Origin: Cephalopachus bancanus
Lineage: Eukaryota > Chordata > Mammalia > Primates > Tarsiidae
NCBI GenBank assembly: GCA_027257055.1
Contig: JAPVLO010000278.1
Span: 1,922,001 to 1,986,000 of the forward strand
DNA length: 64,000 nucleotides
Reading direction: 5' to 3'
Shown here: positions 11,066 through 21,862 of the stretch, one piece after another
Layout of the letters: the number at the start of each line of letters is the position of its first letter
Position numbering within the stretch: the stretch's first letter is position 1
The notes under the pieces: model-generated
What the model was told of the DNA's origin: nothing
The model's database searches: none
What the model saw: the letters and a program-made list of their open reading frames with translations, nothing else
Position numbers and translations under genes: made by a program

Positions 11066-12248
11066 GTTGAAAAATGTGGCTAGAATACCATTTTTTTAAA
11101 AAAGCCTTATGTAGTTTTGCTCTTAATTTCTCACCATAGGTGGTTTTGTTTTTCCTTAGCACCGAACTGCTTTTCCACATTGTTAGAGATATACAAATCC
11201 AGTTAGGGGGGAAGTCAGACTGGGAAGGGTCTCTCTAGAACAGATTTTTTTTTTTTTTTTACTATGAAGGTTTATGGACCAAATGACAAAAATGGTATCC
11301 ACAGGCCTCCTGAAATGAAGTGTGAGTGGCTTCCAGGAGCTGTGTTCTGGGAAAGATTGTAACACTGTTTCCTAGCAGGATAGAACACCATGCTCCATTA
11401 AGGAAGACTGACCCAGACACAAGTGGTGGCACAATCGGAGAGAGACAATTGGCTGATAGCTTAAAGGGCTCCATGAATGAGCCTCTGGGGGTCCTTGGCT
11501 CAACCAATGTTGTGTACAATGTAGCAGGCTCATGTGCATATGCACATTTCTCTAGAACAAGGACTGGTAATTATGATTTTCAGTGAGATTTTAAATGGAA
11601 ACTACACACTGCTGCTTATGGGTCAAATCGACTATGAGGTCAGGAGTCCAAACCTTGGCCTGGGGCTGATGCCAGAGGATCATCTTCACTTGTTCTGTGG
11701 GAGAGGAAAGACATCTCATCAGCACACAAGTGTCTCTACTTTTGTTCTGCAAAGCAGGCTGCCATTACATTATCTGAAATTGGGGATCTAGGCTTCTTGG
11801 GAAGAGGGCTCTTTCATACTTGTTGAAGTTTAGGGAGGTAATGATAGTTATTTCATTCTCTTTCTTCTCTGCTCCAAGTGCCCTACTCTTCTGGCATTTA
11901 GCTCTGTAGTTTAGTTGAAATCACGTCAATGTATTACAGGCTGATCCAGCTGAGTGCATTCTGCAGAGAAATGACAAGTGGTAAAAGCTCTCCTAATGGC
12001 AGGAAGCAGCATGGTGCATTACAGCTTCTTGATGGACAGCTAGGGACCCACTATCAGTTTCCAGGTTCGGTGTCACCATGGTTCCTGAGAAAATCATTTG
12101 TATTAATTATCGCCAAGGAGGGGCTACTTGGCAGAGAACTGCTGTTCTGTAAAATGGCCTGGACACCTGGCTGTGTAAACTGAGATGTTTTAACCCTTCT
12201 GCTAATACCCTCTTGTGGCCATTTGGATTGAATTGAAACCTCACTTTT

Positions 12249-12526
12249 CTTTTCTTTTCTTTTTTTTTTTTGTGTTGGAGTCTCACTCTGTCTCCCAGAC
12301 TGGAGTGCAGCCTCGACCTGCTGGGCTCTGGCAATCCTTCCGCCTTAGCCTTCCAAGTAGCTGGAACTACAGGCGCAAGCTACCATGCCCGGCTAATTTT
12401 TTGAGTTATTGTAGAGATGAGGTCTCGCCAAGTTGCCAGGCGGGTCTCGAACCCGCGAGCTCAGGCAATCCACTCACCTCAGCCTCCCAAAGCGCTGGGA
12501 TTACAGGCTGAGCCACCAAGCCCAGC
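12249..12526 (-). mobile_element. Young lineage-specific Alu, right-arm hairpin deleted
   Basis: Antisense young Alu with a perfect 15-base target duplication TGAAACCTCACTTTT at 12234-12248 and 12527-12541. The left-arm hairpin GCGGGTTCGAGACCCGC is intact on the minus strand. The right arm reads straight from GAGGCTGC to ACTCCAG and lacks about 22 bases containing the GTGGCC...GGCCAC hairpin. The loss lies between two CTGC copies that flank that hairpin in its sister copies, as expected from slippage over a hairpin. Confidence 0.96.
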
Positions 12527-13328
12527 TGAAACCTCACTTTTTCAAGGGACCACTTGGAGCCAGCACTCTACAGGAGTGACTGTTTCTGACTTTTGATGCT
12601 CCCATTAAGTGTCAGTGCAATGCCGCCATTAAATGTTCGTGGGCAAAGCTCTCACTTGTATGGTATTAGAAGGAAGACCATTTACATTCCAACCTGTGTG
12701 ATCATCTGAGAATTTCTTTCTGTGTTCTGACTGGACCCAGATGGGGACTGCTGCTGCAGGGATGCAAGGTCTCTCACAGCCAACGGGCAGCATGAAACAA
12801 AATAGCAAGCACGCACCTTGTGCTCTATAACTCTCTAGTAATCTTGTTAATGCTGAACATCTGGATTGTAGATCTAGTTTCTCTAATTTCTCCCACCCTA
12901 GCCCTCAGCAAGAAAACCAAAGAACATCCTGAGTTGGAAAAAGAAAAGCCTTATCAGTTTTTAGTTAGATAAATAAAACTTTCTCCTCCAAAAGCTGATT
13001 CTTTTAGAGATTTTTAGCAGGTGAAATATAATGAATATTTTGAGACTTCTGACTACCAAATTGCTTCTGTTGCACTGTGTCACTTTGGAGGTTATTTCTA
13101 GTTGCATTTACTCCTTTGAAAATTATCTTTGAGGGACTTTGTCTATTTAACCTATATATATTTTAACTTTTTTCTCTTCTATTTTTGTGAACTCTTTACA
13201 TCCCCAAAATGGCAGCTCTCTGCAATATTTGCTTCAGATATTTTCCTAAGGCTATTGGGAATTTTCTTGACATACAGAATTTTTTGCTTTTAGAAAATAA
13301 AATCTGTCCTTTCTTTTATGACGTAGTC

Positions 13329-13624
13329 TTTTTTTTTTTTTTTTTTTTTTGAGTTGGAGTCTCACTCTGTCGCCCAGACTGGAGTGCAGTGGCCGCTCCC
13401 GGCCACCGCAGCCTCGACCTGCTGGGCTCCAGCGATCCTTCCGCCTCAGCCTTCCGAGTAACTGGAATTACAGACATGCGCTACCACGTCCGGCTGATTT
13501 TTTGATTTATTGTAGAGATGAGGTCTCGCTGCCCAGGCGGGTCTCGAACCCGCGGGCTCAGGCAATCCACTCACCTCAGCCTCCCAAAGGCGCGGGATTA
13601 CAGGCTGAGCCACCGAGCCCGGCT
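13329..13624 (-). mobile_element. Young lineage-specific Alu, short-linker subtype
   Basis: Full-length antisense copy with a poly-T run of about 21 bases. On the minus strand it carries both perfect hairpins (GCGGGTTCGAGACCCGC and GTGGCCGGGAGCGGCCAC), 'CCCGCGCCTTTGGGAGG', and GGGCAGCGAGACC in place of GGGCAACTTGGCGAGACC. The last is a 5-base deletion shared with the copies at 36927 and 62552. A short TAGTC repeat flanks it. Between 12542 and 13320 the sequence is unique, with nothing recognised. Confidence 0.96.
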
Positions 13625-13635
13625 AGTCATTTTAT

Positions 13636-13765
13636 TTGAATACATATTTATTAAGTGTGTATAATGTGCCAGGTGTTGTGGTGGCTTTAAACACAAATAA
13701 CACATTAGCCCAGGCCTCCATGGGTTTGCAATCTCCTTGGAGATATAACAACATGGAAAATGTGA
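13636..13765 (-). repeat. L2/MIR-class ancient repeat fragment
   Basis: 'AATACATATTTATTAAGTGT' followed by 'AATGTGCCAGGTGTTGTGGT' follows the common antisense L2/MIR 3'-end text (the 'tattgagcacctactatgtgccaggcactg' type). Divergence is strong. From 13766 to 15590 the sequence is unique and increasingly AT-rich. It has a 15-base A run near 14420 and no gene signal. Confidence 0.55.
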
Positions 13766-16410
13766 ACATATTGGATTGGGGGACTTCCAGCTCTGGAATG
13801 ATGGCTAGCTGGGTATTCCAAGGAACCCTTTGACTGCAGAACAGTGGAAGGGTTCTAGACGTAAACCCTAGAAAGGACATTCTTTGGGAGATATTGCTAA
13901 TTATACAAGAGGTAGGAAAAGTCTCTAAAGATCAAATAGAAAAAGGATCCAAAGTGAGGTGAGGTCGGAACCAGAGCGGGTTAGCAGCAAGAAGAGAGGT
14001 GGCGGTTGGAGGACACAGGCTGACAGCAATGCTGCCTGTTAGACATGGCTATCTGGCAGGAATGGGAAAAGCTGACCTGGCGCTACCCTTAGACCCAGGC
14101 AAAAGAGGACCCTGCCTTGAGTCCCATGCTTCAGAGAAGCCCCTCATGTCATAAGCACATATACACAATACACACTCACAAAAACGTTAGAGATGTGTGC
14201 TCAGCACTGGTGCAGCACAACCATGCCCTGCGTAGCTACTCTCATGACTAATTCCATCAAGCTCTCAGAGGAAACAAATACTTATGCTTGTTTGTACAGT
14301 ATCTAAACATGGGGTAATGACATCTAGATGTGGTAGGGTTTGGACTGTGACATTGCTGATGCTGGAGATGAATACTGCTTTGGAAGGTGGAGAAGATTTG
14401 AGAAGTGAACCATTTTAGATTTAAAAAAAAAAAAAAGAGGAATCAACTTGCTAAATCCTCTCCTTCAGAATGAACGCAAAGTGTTCTCACACAATAAAAT
14501 ATTGCTCAGTAGTCTCAAGTATCCATTTTTTTTCTTTTCTTTGTGTGTGGAGGCACTCACAAATTAGCACAGTATTTGTCACGGATGCCCACGGCTGCAA
14601 GGTTTCCAAGGTTAAGCAATTTAAATCACTCTTTTGCTGATAGATCTGCAGGTTTAACACACCACACGTAAAATGTAATACCTAATGATTCTTTACATTA
14701 GAAGCTATAGAGACATTGAACACAAAAATTACACAAGATTTTATGTTGCACAAGTATATAATAAAATTTAATTAAATTTTCAAAAATTTCATTAGAATAT
14801 TTCAATTTCCTGAAATGATTTTGAATTAAGTGTATAATTTTGATGGACAAATATTTACATGTATACTTTGAATGCAATTGCAATTTATTTTTTAGCCTTT
14901 TAGATCATTAATGTTAATAGAACACAAATTATGTTCTGTTATGAACATTTAGGTTATAAATACATAATTAGTGATTTTTCTGAGATGAAGGCAAGAAAGT
15001 AAATTTTATGACATAAATCTACAATTTCCAAGTAAGTCTTCATTTCGGTTTTCAGCCAAACCTCACTAGCCTCTCAAAAGAATACTCAAGTATGTGCAAT
15101 CGTAATTAGCTTTAGTTGTTTTTACTATTTTGCCAACTTTGTCGTATAAAAACCATAGTTTAACTAACACATAATTTTCTACTGTGTCTATGAAGGTGTG
15201 TTTTTCAAAGTGGGAGGGTGGAACATATTTTATGTACTAGTTTGTAAACTTGATTTATAATTTTTAAGCATTCAGACATAGGTTATTCTGGCATATTTGT
15301 ACTCTTGCCCTGACCACCACCTATATTACGAGGAGACTAATCTAAATTTTCAAGGGGACTGAAGTGGCCAGGTTTTTAAAAATGTCTATTATATTTTGCT
15401 CTCCTGAGTCAAAGATGAAAGCATAATAGACATTTAAACATGTTTATCATATGATAATTAAAATTGAACATGTCAACAACACTCTCACTGAGATGTGGTG
15501 AAAGTGGTGTTTTATATCATGAAGAGTTTACATTAGAAAATTTATACCTTTAATTAAGGATATTACAAAAGGGTAAAAGAGAAAAATCAGTAGGTAGTGT
15601 TCAATTAATAAGCTTAAAAAGGTAGAACAGAATAAACTGAATAATGTAGAAGGAAGAAGATAATAAAGGTCAAAACATTAATCAGAGAAAAAGGAAACAT
15701 ACAACATATAGAATAAAAGAGGCCAATGTTGTTTCTTTGAAATGATAAATCAAAAAAAGAAATTTTCCATGAGTGATCAAGGAAAGAAAATAGAAATGAT
15801 CGATATAAAGAAGAAAAGAGAAAACAAACTACACATACAGCTGAAACAGAAAAATATAAGAAATACTCTGAGCAATTTAATGCCAGTTACTTTAAAGAAT
15901 TAGATGTAATGGGCAAATTCTTGGGAAAATATGACTTAGCCAAACTGACTCAATAAGAAATGAATAGTTTGGATTGTCCCATAACTGTAAAAGTAATTAG
16001 AACAGTATTTAAATGTCTTCTCATGAAGAAAATACCACTTGAGTTCTAATAAATCAATTCATTCTTAAACAAACTTTCCTAGAAAATACAGAAAGAGAAA
16101 ACACTTTCCAACTAATTTTGTAAGATGAATATAACTTTATATCAAAACCAGACAAGTAAAAATTACAAATGGAAAATTATGGGATTTTCACAGAATTTCA
16201 AGTTCAGTAATTTTCTTTCTACTCAAGAAACTTGCTCTTTATTTAATCTTGCTCAAGAACAATATGAAAAAATCATACACAAAATATTACTAAATGTATT
16301 CAAAAAGTGTACAGAAATAAAATATACCATTACTAAGTTAGAGTTATCAGAGAAGTGCAAAAGAAGCTTAATTTTTAGAACTATACAAATGTCATTTAAC
16401 ATATTAAAAG

Positions 16411-16690
16411 ATTGGCCTCATGCCTGTAATCCCAGCGCTTTGGGAGGCCAAGGTGGAAGAATCGTTTGAGATCAGAAGTTTGAGACCAGCCTAGGCAACA
16501 AAGCAAGACCCTGTCTCTACAAAAAAAAAAAAAAAAAATTAAAAGTTAAAAATTAGCCATGCATGGTGGTGCATGCCTGTATCCTAGATGCTTAAGAGGC
16601 TGAAGTGGGAAGATTGCTTGACTCCAGGAGATCAACTCTGCAGCTTGGGTGACAGAGTAGAACTGTATCTAAAACAGAAAAAAAAGAAAG
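16411..16690 (+). mobile_element. AluJ-like element nested in L1
   Basis: Contains 'CATGCCTGTAATCCCAGCGC', 'TTTGAGACCAGCCTAGGCAA', 'AGACCCTGTCTCTAC', an 18-base A linker, then 'GGTGGTGCATGCCTGTATCC' and a short decayed right arm. The right arm lacks much of the 'gtgagctatgatcg' portion. It has the old (AluJ) signature and no young hairpins. The tail is (GAAA)-rich. Confidence 0.9.
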
Positions 16691-16856
16691 AAAGAAAAGA
16701 AATTAAAAGAGAAAAATCATATGATTCTCTCAGTAGATATAGTAGGAATATTTGATAGAATTTTATATCCATGATAATAATTTCTATCAAACTAGAAAAA
16801 AATAACTTTTTAAAACTTGATAAAGGATACCCATAAGAACATAAAGTATAATTCTT

Positions 16857-17104
16857 TTTTTTAAACCATTTTTTTGTGTGTATATTTAAGGTAGACAGCA
16901 TGGTGTTATGAGATACATATATAGTAAAACGGCTACTATAGTAAAATAAATGTAACATATTCATCATTTCACTTTGTTACTCATGTTCCCCCCTATGGCA
17001 AGAACAGCAGTAATCTACTCATTTAGTAAAAATCCTGAATACAATACACTATTATTAATTACAGTTTTCATGTGGGACATTAGATCTCTAGACTTGTTCA
17101 TCCC
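16857..17104 (-). mobile_element. 5'-truncated L1 3' UTR, antisense, 14-base target duplication
   Basis: About 248 bases beginning with T-rich sequence (the A-tail of the minus-strand element), followed by antisense L1 3'-UTR-like text. It is flanked by AAAGTATAATTCTT (16843-16856) and AAAGCATAATTCTT (17105-17118), a 14-base duplication with one mismatch. The surrounding L1 is in the opposite orientation and resumes right after the second repeat. This is a clear retrotransposition of a short L1 tail into an older L1. Confidence 0.86.
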
Positions 17105-17431
17105 AAAGCATAATTCTTAGTGAGAAAATACTGAAAAATTTTTCTTTAAAAATAGAAGCAAGACAAAAGTGTCCACTATACTGCTTCAAATAAATGGTAC
17201 TGGGGGTCCCAGTCAGTAAAGAAAGACAAGGAAAATAAGCTAAAGGCATAAAAATTGGGAGGGATGAAATAAAGTAATTATTATTTATAGATTGCATGAT
17301 GGTCTGCCCAGATTAATCATAAAAATTGGCAAATTATTAAAAATAATGAGATAATTTAGCAAGGTTGCAGGATATCATGTACACAAATCAATTGCATTTT
17401 TCTGCATCGACAGCAAAAGTTAGAAAACATA

Positions 17432-18002
17432 CAATGGGGGACCCCTCAAAAAAACCAGAATGATCTTTTGGAAGGCAGAACCCTTGTGGTACACTCGGAA
17501 TGGAATCTTTTTCCTTAGGATCAATCAACCAAAGTTTTTATCTGGAAGTTTTGAGAAGGTTGCATCACAATTTGCGGAAGAAACATCCTGAGCTGTGGCA
17601 CACAAGTGACTGGTTCTTCCACTGTGATAACACACCTACCCATACCACACTGAGTGTTCAGCAGTTTTTGACCAAAACGGCATGACCACCATGCTGCACC
17701 CTCTCTATTCATCCGATCTCACCCTGAGTGACTTTTTGTTTATTTGTTTCCCCGGATGAAAAAAGTCCTCAGAGGAAATCATTTTACCCATGTGGAAGAA
17801 GTGAAAAAAACAAGGCCAAGGCACTTAAAAAGGCATCAAAATTGACAAGTTCAAAAACTATTTTGAGCAGTGGAAAAAGCATCTTGATAAATGTTTTGCA
17901 TCAAACAAAGAGTACTTCAAAGGTGACTGAAGTTTAAACATGTAAGAATAAATACACATTTTGTAAATAAATAAATTCTGTTTTTTTGAGGGTCCCCCCT
18001 CA
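17432..18002 (+). mobile_element. Tc1/mariner-type DNA transposon, internally deleted
   Basis: The ends form inverted repeats: TGGGGGACCCCTCAAAAAAA on the left, and the complement of TTTTTTTGAGGGTCCCCCCT on the right. TA dinucleotides lie at both borders (17430-17431 and 18003-18004), as for mariner target duplications. At about 571 bases it is less than half of the usual 1.3 kb. The missing part is the N-terminal half of the transposase. The end sequence and the protein remnant look like the irritans/Hsmar2 group (inference). It is inserted in the ancient L1. Confidence 0.88.
17500..17930 (+). pseudogene. Mariner transposase remnant (C-terminal, DD34D region)
   Basis: Three frames together give a mariner transposase C-terminal half. 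In order: 'INQSFYLEVLRRLHHNLRKK' near 17520, the catalytic block 'WFFHCDNTPTHTTLSVQQFL' near 17612-17670 (the family form is HDNAPAH), then after a frame change 'LYSSDLTLSDFLF' near 17706-17745, then 'RGNHFTHVEEVKK' near 17771, and finally 'FKNYFEQWKKHLDKCF', ending at a stop at 17928-17930. About 34 residues separate the two aspartates, matching the D34D spacing. At least three frame changes and internal stops make it dead. The DNA-binding half and the first catalytic aspartate are missing. Confidence 0.9.
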
Positions 18003-18399
18003 TAACTTAGAAAAATGATTCTATTTTTAATAGCAAAACAACCACCACAACAAACAGCCCTATACAGTACTTAGGAATAAATCTAGTAAAATATTAGCAA
18101 TACCTTTATGCAAATAATTAAGACAGACATTAGACCTAAATAAATGAAGAGACATTCCACATTCAAAAAGATACATGCTCCATGTATATACCTAAATATT
18201 GAAAACAAAAATGAGAGGACTAGTCCCATGAAGGCTTATTATAAATGATGACAATTCATACAGTGCAGTATTAAGACTGGAATGGGCAAACTGGCCAGTG
18301 GAACAGAAATAGAGCCATGTGCACACCGAATTTGAATGAGCAGTGAAGGCATGGCACATCAGTGGGGAAAGAAGGGCTGGTCAATAAAGGTGCTGGTTC

Positions 18400-18690
18400 A
18401 GGGAGCTAGGGAGGCAGGCCTCCGAGCTCAATCTCCAGGGAGCAGAAGTGGGACAGGTACCTTGGAGCCATGACAAGGAGAGCTTCCTCGAAAAGATGTC
18501 ACATGAATCAAGTTTTGAAGGATAAGTAGACATTAGCAAGTCAAATAAAGACTAAAAGTGTTCCAGAGAGAAAGAATTGTGTTTACAGGGACTTTAACAT
18601 GGTTACCTAGACTGAAAAGTACTCCACGGGGAGCCATGGGAAATGAGAGTAGAAAAGGAGGCAGAGGATAAAAACAAAATTCTAAGTCCA
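18400..18690. repeat. L2-class ancient repeat
   Basis: 'GAGAGCTTCCTCGAAAAGAT' then 'GTTTTGAAGGATAAGTAGAC' then 'GTGTTCCAGAGAGAAAGAAT' follow the order of a widespread ancient mammalian repeat (the 'ggcttcctggaagaggtgac ... cttgaaggatgagtaggag ... cattccaggcagagggaac' type). Orientation and exact family are not settled. Confidence 0.5.
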
Positions 18691-18835
18691 GACGTTTTCT
18701 TTCTCCTCAAGACATTTGTTATATGTTTAATTGCATATGTTTAAGCTTTCATCTGTGTTTGATTTATCACGTTTAACTTGAAACCATCCAGAATTTTAGA
18801 CATGTGATGTGACACAAATAAACATACATGTGCGT

Positions 18836-18839
18836 GCGT

Positions 18840-18893
<54 letters not shown>

Positions 18894-18898
18894 ACACT
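18836..18898. repeat. (CA)n microsatellite
   Basis: TGCGTGCGTG followed by about 29 CA units with one interruption (AAACAC near the end). The leading GTGCGTGCGTGCACAC is an alternating purine-pyrimidine run. Confidence 0.98.
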
Positions 18899-19080
18899 TC
18901 CCAAATAGCTAACCTACAGCTCTTTTACTTTATACTATATCAAATAATCTTTTCCCTGTAGTAAAATTTTATTATCAGGAATTTTTATTACCACATGCTG
19001 GACTCAGTAACTTTAGGTATATTCCTGGTAAACATGGATAAAAACAGATTTTGATGCTGACACTAGGATAAACTAAAGAG

Positions 19081-19125
19081 GGGGGGATGAGAGAGAGAGA
19101 GGAGAGAGAGAAGAGAGAGATGGGA
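19081..19125. repeat. (GA)n purine tract
   Basis: A G run followed by interrupted GA repeats, all purine on the plus strand except for the odd T. It lies between two (CA)n tracts. Confidence 0.95.
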
Positions 19126-19391
19126 AAGGCAATCATTCAATTTAAGTTAGATTTAGGTTTAAAATTAATCCACTTTATTTGAAGAGCTTGTGTCAATAAC
19201 TTACTATCCACCTATCTTTTTAATGCCCACAGTGACAGTTTAATTATCATAGACAATTACAACAGTTAGTATTATTTTGAGTTTTTTATGTTATAGTAGA
19301 TTATTTCACATTAAATGTTAAATACCTATCAGTTTTCATTTCCTGTTAATAAATTCCTACATTCATCAACTTCAAATATTATAACATTTTC

Positions 19392-19393
<2 letters not shown>

Positions 19394-19439
<46 letters not shown>

Positions 19440-19483
19440 CACACACACATAGAGAGGGTGGGGAAGAGAGAGAGAGAGAGAGC
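19394..19483. repeat. (CA)n(GA)n composite microsatellite
   Basis: About 22 CA units, then a short interrupted CA block, then 'TAGAGAGGGTGGGGAAG' and about 9 GA units. The 19484-20300 stretch that follows is unique with no gene recognised. The similar composite at 63250 shows the same CA-then-GA order. Confidence 0.97.
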
Positions 19484-20309
19484 TGTTTCAGGCTTTTGCA
19501 GGAAAATTATTCAGGCAGCTGGTGTCTTGTTGGCTTGGGTTCTGACTGATGACAGACAATATAATAAATAACCTATTTACTAACTCCTAAAAGCTAAATA
19601 ATACCCTTATTTTTCATCATAACTGAATTGCCAATACCATATTGACAAAGTGTCATAGGGTTGGAGCTAAACTGACCTCATGTCACCATTTTTTTTTCTA
19701 TAGCATCAATGAAGGACCCAGGGGGAAAAAAAATCCTTATTACTCTGATTAATGAAAGGCACTAAAGGTTACCAGTAAACTTGGTTGTATTTATTTATTT
19801 ACACTTAATTCATTGGTAAGGGGCAGATGGATGGAACTCACTGGGTAATGGAAAACACAATAATTTTTTTCTTCTCTCCCACACAGACCAAGTTAATGAC
19901 TGCTTTGCATATTGCAGGATGCTTATTGGCGCAGGCAACTTCTGATTCACATTCCAAATGAACGGAGTGGAGTTTGCACCGCTCGCATAGAAATGAAATC
20001 TTCCCAGGCTGAGCAGTATCTTGCTCCATAAACATTTGTTGCCTTGGCTTGAAGACCAGAATCTGCAAAGTAGATGGTGACAGGGGGAAACTTCTATAAT
20101 TCTGAAGAAAGCAAACACTTACAATCTCCCTTCAGCTGTGCCTTCCAAAAAACTGTTCAAAACCAATAAAACAAAACAACACCAAAAATACCCCTCTTGT
20201 GTTGGTTTTCGCAGTGGCAAGGGAAGCTTCTGACCTTCACCTCCGCAGTAAGTCCTTTAGTTCAGGTCCTATCATCGGTGACATCGCCTAAGTAGTCCTT
20301 CTTTCTCTA

Positions 20310-20875
20310 ATATGATCCTTCTCTGGATTCTCAGAGGGACACTCAGAGGGTCTTTCCAAAATTCAGCTCTGACCATGTCTTCTCTTACTGAAAAACTCTC
20401 ATGGCCCCAAGTAAAGTCCACACTTCTTAGCCTTTTAAAATATTGTCTGCCTTTGACTTGTGCACTCTGCCTTCCTTTTTTCCTGTTGACAAACTATTTG
20501 TCTTTCAAAACTTATCTCAAAGGCTATGTTCTTAGTGAAGCCTTCTCTGTGTTGCCTCCCTTCGTGCGAGTTAGACACTGCTTGCTTTGTGTTCCCCATC
20601 CTGGGTACCTGAATCCACCGCAGTGCTCATCATACCCCATGTCACCACTCATCTGACTAATTCTTCTGATCCCCACGGTCTTATTTCCTCTTGGAAACCC
20701 AAGGACTCACATGATTCTGGCTCTGGAGCCCAGTGTATTTTGGTCCTTGATTTGGTTCTGTCTTATGTCTTTAATTATTTTGGATCTTCAGAGTCCTGTC
20801 TCCTTAATTAGACTGTAAATTCTTTTGGTACAAATCTCAATCATAATTTTAACCTAGCAAGTTCTTGGGCTCAGT
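20310..20875 (+). repeat. L2 LINE, 3' portion
   Basis: Landmarks in the order of the L2 3' end: 'CATGGCCCCAAGTAAAGTCC', 'ACTTGTGCACTCTGCCTTCC', 'AACTTATCTCAAAGGCTATG' (the 'cctccaaggcccagctcaa' region), 'GTGAAGCCTTCTCTGTG', 'GTGTTCCCCATC', and 'TTAGACTGTAAATTCTTTTG'. It is a long, decayed L2 copy without an intact frame. Confidence 0.8.
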
Positions 20876-21039
20876 AGAGTCATTTATTAAAGTCTGAAAT
20901 TGAGTAAAACTTGAAGGTGAGTAGAAACCTAACTTTGAAGTATGTGTGGGGGGGGTTATTTATTCATCACAGTGTCTTCCTTACATGTGCTTCTTTTTGC
21001 ATATTGCATTGCCACAGAAAAACAATTCATAAGAATGAC

Positions 21040-21340
21040 AAACTCTTTGAAGCACTGTAGAAATAATCACTAATCAAACTGGCCCAATTATGTTTCTTAC
21101 TACTGATTAAGATTAATCTGAACCTGCAAATGAACAAAAATTTGGTTGCTAAGATGGGATTTTATAGCTGTATCAGTATAAATTTATATCCACATATAAA
21201 AATTGTCAATGTATATAATTAACTGCCAAAATATTCCCTAGGGTTAACTGTCAACTGAATTAACTAAGCAATACAGTTAAGTTTTAATTAGCCATTTTAG
21301 AGCCTGTAGAATTAGGTGTAGAAAGCAGGGTGATAATTTT
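21040..21340. promoter_or_regulatory. AT-rich island with many homeodomain-like sites (candidate enhancer)
   Basis: A repeat-free stretch with many ATTA/TAAT cores on both strands, for example 'CTGATTAAGATTAATCTGAA', 'TATAATTAACTGCC', 'GTCAACTGAATTAACTAAGC', 'GTTTTAATTAGCC'. Such density is common in developmental enhancers but also arises by chance in AT-rich DNA. No conservation data were available, so the call is only a candidate. Confidence 0.25.
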
Positions 21341-21800
21341 ACATAAAAAAGACTCTTCTCAACTTTTTGTTTCACATGAAATTCTAAATACATATCCCAA
21401 TAAATATCCCAATGAAATCTTTCATCTTTTTTTCCTTCCCTTTCTTCTTGTAGTTTTGCTTAGATTTGTCTTTTAACAGTGAAAAGTGACCATGTTTTAG
21501 GATATTTGTTAAGGAGAGAATGCCAGCTATTCCAAAGTCTAGAATTTACTTAGAAAATCAACGTTTTCCAAATTCACAATATTATTCTTAGAATGTTTAT
21601 TGGGAAAAATCTGTCTGCTGTCTGTCATTGGAGTTCTCTTACTTATCTTAAACATAATCTTATTTAAGTAGTTATGAGTTAATAAATTCATGAAACCAGT
21701 CAACCATGGTTGTTAGATGGTATCTAACTAAAAATATTGTTTATACATTTTTGAAATCTTTGAGTATAGCTAATGTATTCACAACTGTCTTGTGTCTTCA

Positions 21801-21810
21801 GACACACACA

Positions 21811-21861
<51 letters not shown>
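21801..21861. repeat. (CA)n microsatellite
   Basis: About 28 CA units with two interruptions (CATA and CAAA). The region up to 22445 is otherwise unique, and nothing is recognised in it. Confidence 0.97.

Positions 21862-21862
<1 letters not shown>

Larger units (their letters stand above)
15590..18397 (+). mobile_element. Ancient L1 (ORF2 region) split by three later insertions
   Basis: L1 ORF2-like text runs in sense orientation: 'TTGGTTCTTTGAA'-type sequence near 15730, 'GGGCAAATTCTTGGGAAAAT' near 15910, 'AAAACCAGACAAG' near 16145, 'AAGTGTCCACTATACTGCTT' near 17170, and 'CAGTGGAACAGAAATAG' near 18297. All frames are broken. It is interrupted by an AluJ (16411), an antisense L1 stub (16857) and a deleted mariner (17432). 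The L1 text continues across each insertion, so the L1 is the oldest layer. Confidence 0.82.

Noticed and set aside
18836..21861. CRISPR-like array from regularly repeated CA blocks
   Set aside because: These are dinucleotide microsatellites in animal DNA, with no repeat-spacer structure.
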